Shown here: one piece after another, positions 1-14,260 of the stretch | Position numbering within the stretch: position 1 is the stretch's first letter | How the letters are laid out: each line of letters begins with the position of its first letter | DNA from: Haliotis asinina | Lineage: Eukaryota; Mollusca; Gastropoda; Lepetellida; Haliotidae | NCBI RefSeq assembly: GCF_037392515.1 | Contig: NC_090290.1 | Coordinates: 57,300,753 to 57,364,752, forward strand | Reading direction: 5' to 3' | Length of the DNA stretch: 64,000 nt | Made by a program: the position numbers and the translations under genes | Notes under the pieces: generated by a model | The model's input: the letters and a program-made list of their open reading frames with translations, nothing else | What the model was told of the DNA's origin: nothing | The model's database searches: none

Positions 1-3000
1 CAAAGTAATTTGATGACCTTTTGAGATCTAAACACATATATGAACATCCAATGGGAAAATGCAGTTGATCATTGCACACCGACATACGGACAATTTTGCT
101 ATCGTGAATTTGAGACTTTACATCTACAAAGCCGTCCAGAATGTTTGTCAGCGATATTTCTTCAGAGGGCACATTCAGTTCAGGTGAGTATATTGCAGAT
201 GACGCAAGTATATTATTTGTAAAATCAGTAAGGCAATCCTGATGACGCCATGTGTTCCTTCAGCAGCATGGTTGTTGAGAAATCTTACACTCAAGACTAC
301 CATATCATTTAGCAGGGAGCTCAATACACAAAGTCGTAGAGTATCCCTGCCATTCAGTAAGTGTTTAGTATATTGAATCACAATATGAGAACAACAGCCA
401 GACTAATTGGCTGATCAAAGGTTTATTACATGTCATAAATATCCTTCCTGGGACTTAATCAGGCTATGGGGGTGGAATAAATTCCCAGGGTAACAAAAGG
501 TGTTTTGTGTGGTTGAGCTGAAGGATTACCTGTTGCATGTAATTTCAGTTATAATGTATAATTAGTATAAGACAAGATTTTGGACGTATTCTTGCAGACG
601 TAAAACGTTCTGTTTTATGTTTTAAGAGATAGGTTTCATCAAAAACAACAATGACGGAGCAATACAGACCAATCCCAGTATTCATGCATACACGTATTTT
701 GGGTTCCCATATCACACGTCATTATATGGATGGAATAGTGACTTTAATAGATATATCCTTTTCAAAATCGCTAAGGTATTTCAAAATCAAATTTAACACA
801 AATATATTTTAAAAACTAACTTGATTGTTTATTCCTTTGTAAATGTTTGTAACGTTTTCAGACAAGAGATTCTTATACGAAGTTGTATTAGCAGTAATTC
901 GACTTTATTTAAGACTTTAGTTGTAATACCTGCTAGTCATTTTGTTAGGTTTTTCAAAATACTAATTCCATTTTTCCCATGAATTTACTTTCACAGACAA
1001 CTGTGAGGTAGGCTCTACGGAATGCTGAGTCTGTAAGAGGAATGACCCTAAGTCCACAACAGACGTAAGAATATACTTTAATATGATTTAAATACAGTAA
1101 CTGCAAGAGTTTCAATGCATTAAACCATTCAACAAGTAAAACTTCAGGTCTTTCTACAATAGCCTCGATATGAATTTATCTTTATTGTGATGACAATAAA
1201 TTTAGAATTGTATTTTTTCAGGTTGGAAACAGGACAGAGGTTCAGGTTGGTAACAGGACGCTAAGGCAGCTCTCCCTGTTATTCCAAGAGTTTCAAGGTA
1301 CTGCAGTTCTGCTTAATGCTCTGTCCTATATGCATCAGTGCACAACAAAAAATGAGCACAACCCACTGACATATATATAAGAATGCTCATTTCTTGAGTT
1401 CCAAACGTGACTTTTGTTGCACAAGAAAATTATGCAACAAAATGTGATGTTCATGGGCGATTTTGTTCAACCGTTTGAATCGGGTGCGTGTGTTTGGCGA
1501 CGACTTCTTGTTATAATTCTGTAATCACTCTATAATATACGTCAGTTTTATTGAAACATAAAGTTTCTGTCAGGGTATTGTATTTTGTTTGTTGCAGTGG
1601 CTATGACAAGATGTTTGCAGACAAAAAAGGAAACCGTCTCAAGAAAGAAAAACAACCAAAACAAACACAATGATGTCATGAGAAAATGTTCCAGAAAAAC
1701 TACAGTAAGTAAACATGAAAACCAATTTAACTAGCTTTCGGGAATCAAGAATTAGATGAAACTGTTTTAAGAGGATGCACTACGTAACTTGACTTACCAT
1801 CAATTAACAAGGAAGAAGGCATGTTAATTCATGAATCTTAACTGAGATGATATCAATTAAAAAGGCATTAGGCCTTGTTAAGTAATGAACCCTTACTGAC
1901 ATGACTTGCTCATCAATGAACATGGGATTAGACCTTGTTATGTGTTGAGGCTTTGTTTAAGGCTGGGAGATACAGTAACAATCACTCCACCGTATTGATC
2001 CGTGTGATCTTTCAAAGGAGAAAAAAGGTTGTACCATACAACACCTGTGTTCTAATGCACTAAATACACAAGTATCAATAATACTTGCTATGAGATTATG
2101 AGAATAACCATTGATTCTATTTTCATATTGGTTTACCATTCACATTATGCAGGTATGATCATATTGACTGTGTTCTTCAGAAATCGAGTCGAAGGGATGC
2201 AACAGGCAGACCTCCCCAGCCATAAGAAAACAAAATATGAACCAGTATTAAAGAATGCACAACTACAATGCTACCCCATTGTTTTTTATTGTATATTTGA
2301 TAATAATGTGTAACATATTTTCCGTAAATTTGTAAATAGAATGTTTTTGTTTGAAATTTAATCTTCCTCTTTCTTGTTGTAATCTGTAAATAAACATCTA
2401 GTGTAAGCTTGACACTGTCTACTTGTTTTGGGACGATTTTAATTCGCATGAAAGTCGGGAGTATTATAAAAGTGAAACAAATTCCGCATTATAGAGTATT
2501 GACCATGGAGCACTATCAAGCGAACATCAAATTTATTTCAATGTTATAATATGCTAAATTCCTTGTTCACGCGTCATAAACCAAATTCAGCACATTACAA
2601 CTTTCACCACCTAAACAACCCATTCCTCGGCGCATTATCGCGATGATGACACTGCAAGATGTCAAACCAGCCTACAACTCAGCAGAAACAATTTCAAAAT
2701 GTTTTTTATCCAATAAAGATGCAGTAGAGTAGCGAGGGAAATGGAAGCAGCGTGACTCGCCACACCTCAAATATGGTTCCTATGCCATGTGAATAAAATG
2801 ACAATGCACAAAGTCGAACGAAGGCCATTCTGTGTTTTTACAGGCACAAGGTGGATAAGAAATTACTAGTATTTGGCGTTACAACTATTGATTACGAGAT
2901 AAAAAAAACCCCAAAAACATATGAAATATCAACATGTCAAATATTCCACCACTATTAGTACTAGTAACATGTATTCCATTATATCACTTCTGCTGTTTGT

Positions 3001-3290
3001 AAGAAAATAAATAAAATTACAAGCGTACAATCGCGATTCAGAAGTGCAATATGTTGTACCAGGGAGCCTATATAGATCATTGTAGAGTATCCCTTGTCGT
3101 ACTTGGACGTTCGTCCCTCGTAACGAAGCCCACGGAGACCAAACTCAGTCAAAGCTGGTGGATGTGCACTCAAGTGTAACGACGGCAACCGATTGTCTGC
3201 TTCATTTGCTGATACGCTGAGCGCTCATAAGGTGGGGCCCATAGTGTGTTCAGAAAGATGTATTTGATGGGCATTTTAGAAGTATGGCGA
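1..3290. other. No gene recognised
   Basis: AT-rich sequence in which all reading frames are short and broken. I see no protein family, RNA gene or clear mobile-element terminus here. An ancient, unrecognisable transposon origin is possible but not shown. Confidence 0.5.
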
Positions 3291-3300
3291 GTCACAAGAA

Positions 3301-3421
3301 AGTAAGATTCTTTATGGATAACAACTTTTTGTATTGTATATGATGCGTCGTTTCAGTATGGATTGATATACCGTTGTCAAACAAAATCATATACACTATG
3401 TTGTTATCCATAAAGAATGTA
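3301..3421. mobile_element. Small foldback (MITE-like) element
   Basis: The two ends are inverted repeats: the left arm near 3306-3325 reads TTCTTTATGGATAACAAC and the right arm near 3399-3418 is its complement, leaving about 75 bases between them. The interior resembles the end of the larger foldback element at 38878-39742 (the stretch around 'gtttcagtatggatt' against 'gtttcggtgtagatt'). It is probably a short member of one foldback family. The short reading frames across it are not genes. Confidence 0.5.
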
Positions 3422-3703
3422 TGTAGAGATGTTGGGTTTTGTAAATCCATCTCTGAATTTGCGTTCGATCCAATCAAAAATCATCTCAGTAGAGATGGTG
3501 AACTACTTGAAACTGTCATTCGTCCGAGTACAAAGCAGGACTTGAAACTGACAAGCGTTTGCACCAGTTTCCGTGAGATCCAGTCATCCGAGAAAATCGG
3601 ATGTAGTTTCTTTGCAACCCATAGACATAAAAACATGTCATATTTACAAGTATCACACCTGCTTAATTACATAATGTGGCTGAGACAGGACTCGGGTGCA
3701 TGA

Positions 3704-5244
3704 GTCATCAATCAATTTATTTTGTTTATGGCATATAGCCTGATAGGTGTCAAGTTTAAATTGCATGTGGTCAATGATTGAAGCTGTGTATTGCATATCG
3801 TCTTTAGCAGACAGGCAGCCATACATATAGGTGTCAATAAACCAAACATTACACTTTCTCTGTGATAGAGGCTGCTTCTTACAATCAACATGTTTTTTTT
3901 TATGTAACGAGTAGATTATTTACTTGTTTTAGACTACTGCTCACGACCTCATACTCTGGGCATGCATACTGTTTCAAGCTCCGCAAACCTATTCACTGCG
4001 CATGCGTTATGGGGGCAGCGCAGCACAACTGTTGAAACAACTTCTTACCCCCAGCGCTGGGGGAAATTTAGTGAATCGCTTGAACTCCGAATTCGTGGGG
4101 TTTTTTCCATCGCATTTTTTTCTTTATAGGTTGAATTGGCAATTTTTATGATTTGTTTCGGTAAGTGCATACCGAAAGGTATCAGAATCTGCAAAGTTGT
4201 GTTTTCCTGTTTTATGTGACCTTTTAGAAAGTTTCGTTCCATGAGATAACCTATCAAAATAATGCAACATATCATTAATGCCCTATGTTCCAGGGTGGGC
4301 AGTTCTCTCTGGAGGTCTTGATGTTTCTTTATCTTAGGGAGCAGTGTCTGGCCAGCACTGTGTTGCACCATGTTCAGTTTATTAATTTGCGTCTCCAGAC
4401 CAACATGAAATTTATCATCTCGAAAACGTTGGGATGGACTTTTCCAACAAGTTACTTCAACCTCCAACCATGCCAACCTCCAACCTGTTATTTGTCCAGG
4501 GCACATTTCAGTCACGGGGTTGCATTCCTGAAGGTTATTGTTTAGTTATGTTAAATATACCAGTATGTGTTAACTGCAACTAGCCCGTGTATAACAGGTG
4601 TAGTCCCACGAAGCCTAAACTTATTCAATCAGGTACAGTTCATTCGGCTTATGGGACTTCATGCCTCAATGATTTTATGGGATTATGGTGGATTGTTGCT
4701 TGGCTGACCACAGAAAGGAAGAATCAGAAGAAACAACAAAAATCAAATATGATTGTGAAATATTTCAAAGGTGACCTATCCCATCTGTATCACTCGTACT
4801 ACTGGTAAAGGTTGGATCGACCACATGATTCATAGCAACATATACTGTCATGTGTTATGTTATCACAACACAATCTCTATCATTTAGCATATTATCAGAA
4901 GTGACAAGGTGATATTGTTTATGGTTATTCTTATTCACTGTTCCCAAACACAAAATAAGTGGGAAAATGAGTCGGAATTCTTTTCTAGTGAAAGAAACAC
5001 CCATGCATCTTCACTCCACCGAACACTGTAGAAAGAGCATCAGCATCCTACCCCTAACAGAGTGACCCCTGTCCACTGAACAGTGGTCTGTCCCACTCTT
5101 ATCTCACGCCCCAATTACCTCATTAATTATGTCGTGGGGTCAAACTGTAATTAGCCTTTGGGATTTATAAGTTGTGAATTTGAGGCCTTGCGGACCGTTT
5201 TACCATCACCCACCAGTTATCTCCCCTTGTGGATCTTTCCAAAA
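3704..5244. other. No gene recognised
   Basis: The longest open frame is a minus-strand stretch of 156 codons at 4045-4515. It has no family signature I can name, and its composition is compatible with chance. No element termini seen. Confidence 0.4.
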
Positions 5245-5287
5245 TTGTAAATGTCTTGTAAACATCATCTTTACAAGACATTTACAA
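5245..5287. repeat. Perfect 18-bp inverted repeat
   Basis: TTGTAAATGTCTTGTAAA at 5245-5262 is followed by a 7-base loop and then its exact complement at 5270-5287. It would form a short perfect stem-loop in either strand. It lies just upstream of the decayed LINE at 5312. The stem is too short for a normal animal microRNA precursor. Confidence 0.8.
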
Positions 5288-5311
5288 GCTTGTATAGGTG
5301 AACTTTTTTCC

Positions 5312-8300
5312 AGTGATCCATTCTAGTCAGACAAAACGTTATTCATAGCCCTGTTTCACTTATTACTAATATCCAGACTGTTGCAGTGAGAATTACTTTA
5401 CATGTAGCGTTTACGCTATGCTCTCTCTATATTTCGCTGTCTTTGACCTTTGCCAAAACTGATCTTCAAGCTCTATATGACCAACTCTTGCAGCCCTGTA
5501 ATATGATGGGAGATTTAAATGGGCACAACCTACTCTGGGGTAGTGTAACTACAAACACTAAAGGTAAATTGTTGGAGGACTTTTGTTCTGACATGATTTC
5601 TCCCATGATTTATGTATTTATAATGATGGTTCCAGCATATATTTACACCCTGGTACAGGGACTTATTCTGCTCTCGACGTGTCACTCACAACTTCAGAAT
5701 TACTAAATGAATTTGAATGGTCAGTCCACGATGACCTCTGTGGAGGTGACCATTTTCCTACTATATTAAAATATGTAACTCCATCTGATGTCCCTCCATC
5801 ATCAAGGCAGAATTTGAAAAAGGCTAACAGGGCTTTATATGAAACACTTTGTGCTGCAAAACTTAAACCTGTACCTTTTAGTGACGTTCCTGATGCTATT
5901 AAATGCTTTTCTGATGAATTGAATTCCATAGCTTGAGAACTGAAAACCAAATTTCTCCGCAGTTCCACATATTCGAAAACCATGGTTCAACGACGACTGC
6001 AAACAAACTGGGAAGGCAAGAAAAAAAGCAGAACATTATTTCCGTTGCCATCCTATGGTGCATAATTTAAATAAATTTAAAATTTTAAGTGCTAAAGTGT
6101 GGCGTACTTTTAAACAGAGCAAACGCCAATCTTGCCAAAATTTTGTATCCAAAATAAAGTCTCGGACACCCATGTCCAAAGTATGGAACATGGTCCAGAA
6201 AATTAAAGGTAAAGGTACTAAATCTAGTGTTCATCATCTTAAACATGGAGATCAATTGCTTACGGATAAATCAGATATTGCAAATAAACTGGGTGAAACC
6301 CTGGCTAAACACTCTTCCTCTTCTAATTATGTACCAAAATTCCAGCAGTATCAAAGACAACAAGAAAAAAGAACTATTAATTTCAACTCAGATAATGGGG
6401 AAGATTATAATGAAACATTTTCTATTCATGAACTCCATACTGCTCTTGATCAAGCTCATGACACTGCTACTGGAGCTGATAACATCCATTATCAGCTCCT
6501 GAAGCACTTACCAGAGTACACTCATATATTTTTGATGATATTTGGACTTCGGGTAAATTTCCCTCCTCATGGCGTGACGTTATAGTAGTGCCAATACCCA
6601 AACCATACGGATCCATCCATTTATCGTCTGATTTCATTAACTAGCTGTGTTTGCAGAACCATGGAACGCATGATAAATAATCGACTTGTTTGGTACTTGG
6701 AAACAAATAACCTTTTATCAGATATACAGTGTGGTTTCCATAAAAACAGAAGTACTGTCGATCACTTAGTGCGTTTGGAATCATTTGTGAAAAACGCTTT
6801 AATCAATAAACAACACAATGTGTCTATCTTTTTTGATCTAAAACAAGCATATGACACAACCTGGAAATATGGTATTTTAAGAGACTTACATGACTTCTGC
6901 TTGCAAGGTCGTTTACCTCAATTTATAGCCAACTTTTTAAATGACCGACAGTTTCAAGTCAGAGTGGGTTCTACCCTGTATGATCATTACAATCAGGATC
7001 AGGGTGTTCCACAAGGCAGTATTTTGCCTGTCACACTTTTTAGTATAAAGAGATAAACAGTTTATCAAAAGTTTTAAGCGATGCAATTGATGGATCATTA
7101 CTTGTGGATGATTTAAAATATTTCTTGTTGTGGTAAAAATATGCATACCATTGAATGGCAACTGCAGTTGTGTTTAAACAGGATTAATAAATGTGTCTTG
7201 AAAACGGCTTTAAATTTTCTAAATCGAAAACTAACTGCATACATTTTAGTCGTAAATATATACCACATAAAGACCCTGAACTATCTCGAGATGGCACGCC
7301 AGTTAAAGTTGTGAAGGAGGCTAAGTTCTTGGGTCTAATCTTTGATTCACACTTAACGTTTTTACCGCATATTAAATCCCTTAAAACTAAATGCCTCAAA
7401 GCCCTTGACTTGTTGAAAGTGGTTTCAAATTCTAAATGGGGAGGGGATCAAGTTACCCTCCTCCATCTATATCGATCACTCATGTGTTCTAAACTTGACT
7501 ATGGCTCCATCGTCTATGGTGGAGCCTGCAAAAGCAACTTAAAACTTTTTGATTCTGTCTATCATCAAAGTCTAAGACTTTGTCTTGGGTCTTTTAGAAC
7601 TTCACCTATTGACAGTCTCTATGTTGAGGTTGATGACCCATCTCTTGAGCAGCGCCATATAAAGTTAGCTTTACAGTACATTACTAAATTACACTCTAAT
7701 GAATCTAACCCTGCTTATGACTGTTTTCAATCCCCTGTATGAAGATTTATACAACATAAAACCTTCTCTTGTCCCGTCTCTAGGAGATAGAATTAAACCA
7801 TTTCTTTCTTCGACCGGCATTGAGCTGGAAAACATAGCTCCCTCCCGTCTTCTGTCTTCTCCTTCTTGGCAGTTGGTCAAGCCTCAAATGGACCTAACAT
7901 TGGCCACATTTAAAAAATCAGAAACTGGTGAATTACAGTATAAACAAGAATATAATCAACTAAAACATAAAGATTTACAGATGGGTCCAAGAACAGTGGT
8001 GCAGTGGCTTGTGCCACTGTCATTGGATCCAGGACAATATCTTCTAGATTACCAGACAGTTCTATTTTTACAGCTGAAACTAATGCCATACTAACGGCTC
8101 TTAAATATATTCACAGACACCCTAAACAGAAATAGTATATGATCTATTCCAACTCTCTTTCTTGCCTTTGGGCTATTAAAAATATTTTTTGTAAACATCC
8201 ACTTTTAATTGAAATTACTGAATTGTATAATAATCTTGCTACTGGCCAATACGACATCGTCTTCTGTTGGTTACCAAGCCACTGAGGCATCTCTGGTTAG

Positions 8301-8925
8301 GCAATGGCCAATCTTGCTGCCAAGACAGCAATCATCAAATCTGTGAAACCACTTCTTATTCCATACATTGATTATAAAGCTAACATTAGATCTTACATCC
8401 GTGATTTGATGCAGAAGAAGTGGGACACCCAGGTAGGCTTCAATAAATTACGTGAAATAAAACCCTATATTGGTTATTCTTACTTGGATTGTCAGTCAAG
8501 ATTTGAAGAGGTCATTATGAGACGATGCCGTATTGGTCACACCAGATATACACATAAATACCCATTGAAAGGTGAGGATCCTATATTTTGTGTCCCTTGT
8601 GATGAAAGAATCACGGTCAAGCATGTCTTGCTTGATTGGGTTGAATATTCCATCACAAGGGATACCTATTTTAAATCACATAGTCTGAAGGACCTTTTTA
8701 CTAATATAAGTTCTCATTTTATTATTGCAGTTTCAAAAGAATTGGATTTGCTGAATGAATTGTAAATAGCTAATTTTTTATTATTGGTAGTTTAGATTAG
8801 TAACTGAGATTGTTAGTGGCTGTACCCTGAAAGGGGGTTGAAGCATTATAAAATTATTGTCCTCCTGAGAAGGGTGTGTAAGTCCCAAAACATTTGATGT
8901 AAATTTAAGTCTAATTTTGTTCCTG
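5312..8925 (+). mobile_element. Decayed, 5'-truncated I-group LINE (copy 1)
   Basis: Nucleotide and protein similarity to the full-length LINE at 29309-35392 runs from the endonuclease domain (the stretch reading ILVRQNVIHSPV from about 5318) through RT, RNase H and the start of the 3' UTR ('gattgttagtggctgta' near 8806). The 5' end is missing, as is normal for LINEs. The 3' UTR is cut short near 8925, so the ACTC tail is absent. Many stops and frameshifts mark it as an old copy. Confidence 0.9.
5318..8765 (+). pseudogene. LINE ORF2 remnant (endonuclease-RT-RNase H)
   Basis: Recognisable pieces in order are: endonuclease C-terminal half (GDLNGHNLLWG near 5512); an RT N-terminal linker (6055-6520); RT fingers and motif A (FFDLKQAYDTTW near 6830); motif B (GVPQGSILPVTLF near 7003); motif C as LVDD near 7100; thumb (7191-7742); RNase H (DGSKNSG near 7983); and a C-terminal zinc-knuckle region (8304-8765). 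The pieces sit in different frames with stops between them. In the C-terminal knuckle the last cysteine is replaced by tryptophan (HVLLDW, against HVLLDC in the other copy). It cannot encode a working protein. Confidence 0.9.
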
Positions 8926-9093
8926 ATTTACATAAAGGCATGCTTCCTACCAAATGTTAGTTTTCATGAATTCATAAAGGTAGGAGCTAACGTTTGTTTT
9001 GTCTATAGTGTGTATAGTGACTATACCTTGATGACATGGAGTCATTGTAGCTTTTGTGATGACGATATCTTAAGTAAAGACGTTGCTGCTATT

Positions 9094-9118
9094 GATGATG
9101 ATGATGATGATGATGATG
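9094..9118. repeat. GAT trinucleotide microsatellite
   Basis: About eight uninterrupted GAT units, giving poly-Asp in one frame and poly-Ser or poly-Ile in others. No surrounding coding signal. Confidence 0.9.
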
Positions 9119-9967
9119 AAGACGACGATAGGCTCACAAGAGACAAATTAAAATGTACGACTCTGAGAATTAATACATTAAATAGAGACATGGATCTAAA
9201 CGTATGAACCATGTTTGACAAACAAATATCAAGTGAAGACAAAGATTTCATATTGGCTACGCAAAGGAGGATGAAATGTATTTGATGAGGTCAAGTGACA
9301 TAGGTTTGTTTTAATGATGCCTTAGTCAAATACAATGCAACTCAACTTAAACCAAACTAAGTGTAAACAATAGACAATGTATCCTATTTTATCACACCAT
9401 ATCATCAAAAGATGAGAGATAAAAAGCTTTTTTTGAAAATGTGATAGTGCAGCTAACTCTTGGTGCTGAGATGCATATACAGCACAGAAAAAGAAACGCA
9501 ACTCCGCCTATTGTCAAGTTTTTACTTAGACGGCATAAACGTGAAAGCTTACTTTTATGAGAGTTATTTTTTTCGAAAACTGCATTTCCTTTGCTCTTCA
9601 GTATCCTTTATTACACTAACAGAACATAGAGAGGAAGGGACACCATGTATCTTATGCTGCAGTTGAAAATGGTTAAACGTGTGTAACATATGAGAGCAGT
9701 CTTATGAATGAATATGTATGGCATTGTATAAACAAATTGTGAATCTGTTAGCACCATTATATCATAGTTCGTGAAAAATGATAGAAGAATATAAATGGTT
9801 GAATTAAAGAGTTCCATTTGCCCGTGATATATAGTTGTTTGCCAGCACTGTCTTACTGAAGCGGACACTGATTCGTCAAGATGCTGATTCCAATTGCTGT
9901 CATTGTAGTTGCAACCGACATCTAAGAGGGCCTTGTGCCCCGTACCCCTTCACAAAGTGCATTTCAA

Positions 9968-10249
9968 CTACCACTTTGGATCCGTGGATGGTGAGTTGAA
10001 TACATTTAACAACAGTCTTGTAGAGACGGTCTCATCCAACATGGAACTGATCCTGGATTCTGATTGGTGAACCACATATGTTGTGAACGACGTTTGAATG
10101 AGCCATGGAATATGCTTCTTGTGTTCGATCGTCTCACGTTGAAGAAAGTCTGCTTGCGATATGTGATATTTCCTCTTCGCTTCTCGAAGGGATAAATTAC
10201 CTGATGGGATCTCAGCATAGGCGTCACGTGATAGTTTGGTTCCTGGCAT
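9968..10249 (-). pseudogene. Possible pogo/pipsqueak-type HTH remnant
   Basis: A 93-codon minus-strand frame starts MPGTKLSRDAYAEIPSGNLS and continues LREAKRKYHIS. The spacing 'G-x-LSLR-A-x3-Y-x-I' is like the psq helix-turn-helix at the N-terminus of pogo-group transposases. Only this segment is suggestive. The rest does not resemble a transposase, so this may be a fossil or chance. Confidence 0.25.
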
Positions 10250-10804
10250 TTTGGTTATGCCATATACCTACAATATTTCTAATCAGGGTGCACTTTTTGC
10301 TTGGGTGAAAAAGAAAATTCATATCAGAGTTATATGTGGATGGTGCCCCACCTCTGTAAATTTATATGTGAACGGGTTTTTTTTTTGCAAACTAAAAGTA
10401 GTCGTATAAATGACTAGATGCGGATGCACCTTTGGTTTTCCCTGGAAATTTGCAGGCGATTTGTGCGGTCTCGTACCACCATTCCCTATAATACTTTCAT
10501 TTTATGTAGCAACAGTCTTCTGCCAACTCTCGACATATTGAACATCTCAGCATCGCTGGAAATATTTCTTGTCTGCCAGAAACGATTTCAAAGTGTGGTG
10601 TGAATCAAGTTTGAAAACAACCGATACGACAATGGTTTAGGTTGATATTTTCAAGTGTTTGTCGAATAATGGATCAAAGACGGAATTATTTATTATAATT
10701 CCCTTCATCAATGCCGCACTTTTCACCGTAATCGTCCACTTTCTTCAATGTAAGGCGATCGAACACGAGAAGCATATTCTATGGATCATTCAAACGTCGT
10801 TCAG
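10083..10804. repeat. 49-bp inverted repeat pair
   Basis: The complement of 10083-10132 matches 10756-10804 with about four mismatches over 49 bases (core CGATCGAACAC and CATTCAAACGTCGTTCA). The arms bracket about 620 bases. A duplicated ~30-bp unit ('cacatcgt.cagctgtaacac') follows at 10824-10883. This could be a small DNA transposon or a local inverted duplication. No transposase is complete. Confidence 0.7.
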
Positions 10805-11019
10805 AACATCACCGGTTTGGGCACCGACAAATCACATCGTACAGCTGTAACACTGACAAACCACATCGTCCAGCTGTAACACTGCTGTAGCAAATGCCTA
10901 CCTACGACAGAGACAGAACTGTACAAGTAACTCTGACTTCAGCAGGGCTTTCTTATGGATGAGGAACGTGTTTTATAGTTTCTATAGTTCTTTCAAGTTG
11001 TGTTCTCCGTTGTCTTTAG

Positions 11020-11276
11020 TATGGTGATCTGCCTTCACCTGTTGGCAGCCTACAGTAAATTTTCACATTGGATTGTTCTATTTAATAATATCGTTTCATA
11101 ATATCATGCTAGTTTTACTTTAATACATATGATACACTAGTGTTTTATTGTTCCTCGACAACAGACATAATTTCTTATTGTATTGATCTATAAATAATAA
11201 TATATTCTATTGTTCTCATCACGATATGATTCAAATATTGCTGATGTGACGATAAATATTAACTCACTCACTCACT
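11020..11276 (+). mobile_element. LINE 3' end fragment
   Basis: Aligns with the 3' UTR end of the full-length LINE (35134-35392): it opens with TATGGTGATCT and closes with the 'gatgtgacg.taaatatt' stretch followed by ACTC repeats. It is a severely 5'-truncated insertion of the same or a sister LINE family. Confidence 0.8.
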
Positions 11277-14046
<2,770 letters not shown>

Positions 14047-14047
14047 G

Positions 14048-14053
14048 TTTATT
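14048..14053 (-). terminator. Polyadenylation signal of CA1
   Basis: AATAAA on the minus strand, about 94 bases after the CA1 stop codon (14147-14149). It is the nearest canonical signal, so a short 3' UTR is likely. Confidence 0.55.
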
Positions 14054-14146
14054 GTTCATGATATATTTTTCAAACCGGAATAAGCACATAAATGTGCATA
14101 ATTCAGCAATCGGTATATTTTGACGTTCCAAACACAGGCGCCGTAT

Positions 14147-14260
14147 TCACCAACAAACCACGTAAATAGGGCGACCGTTCACCGGTTGAGCTGGTCTGAC
14201 GTTTGTATCAACAGAGAGGGGGTCACCGCCACTGACTGGAACTTTCTTCAGGACCTTGAG
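14147..14260 (-). CDS. CA1 exon 7 (C-terminal)
   Basis: Residues 249-285 and TGA stop. It starts in phase 0 after a TTACAG acceptor, carries the [11 protein letters not shown] hallmark and ends in VVCW with a C-terminal cysteine that CA2 also has. Confidence 0.93.
   Translation of the reverse strand, partial: LKVLKKVPVSGGDPLSVDTNVRPAQPVNGRPIYVVCW

Larger units (their letters stand above)
8926..11019. other. Mostly unrecognised sequence between LINE fragments
   Basis: Contains a GAT microsatellite, a possible pogo-like HTH remnant and a 49-bp inverted repeat, annotated separately. No host gene is visible. The ORF over the GAT run is only an aspartate tract. Confidence 0.5.

Noticed and set aside
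4045..4515. 156-codon minus-strand frame as a gene
   Set aside because: Longest frame of its region but without domain, splice or codon evidence.
5663..5983. Minus-strand 106-codon frame
   Set aside because: Shadow of the LINE ORF2 remnant on the plus strand.
8917..9207. 96-codon frame with a poly-Asp run
   Set aside because: Created by the GAT microsatellite; no recognisable domain.
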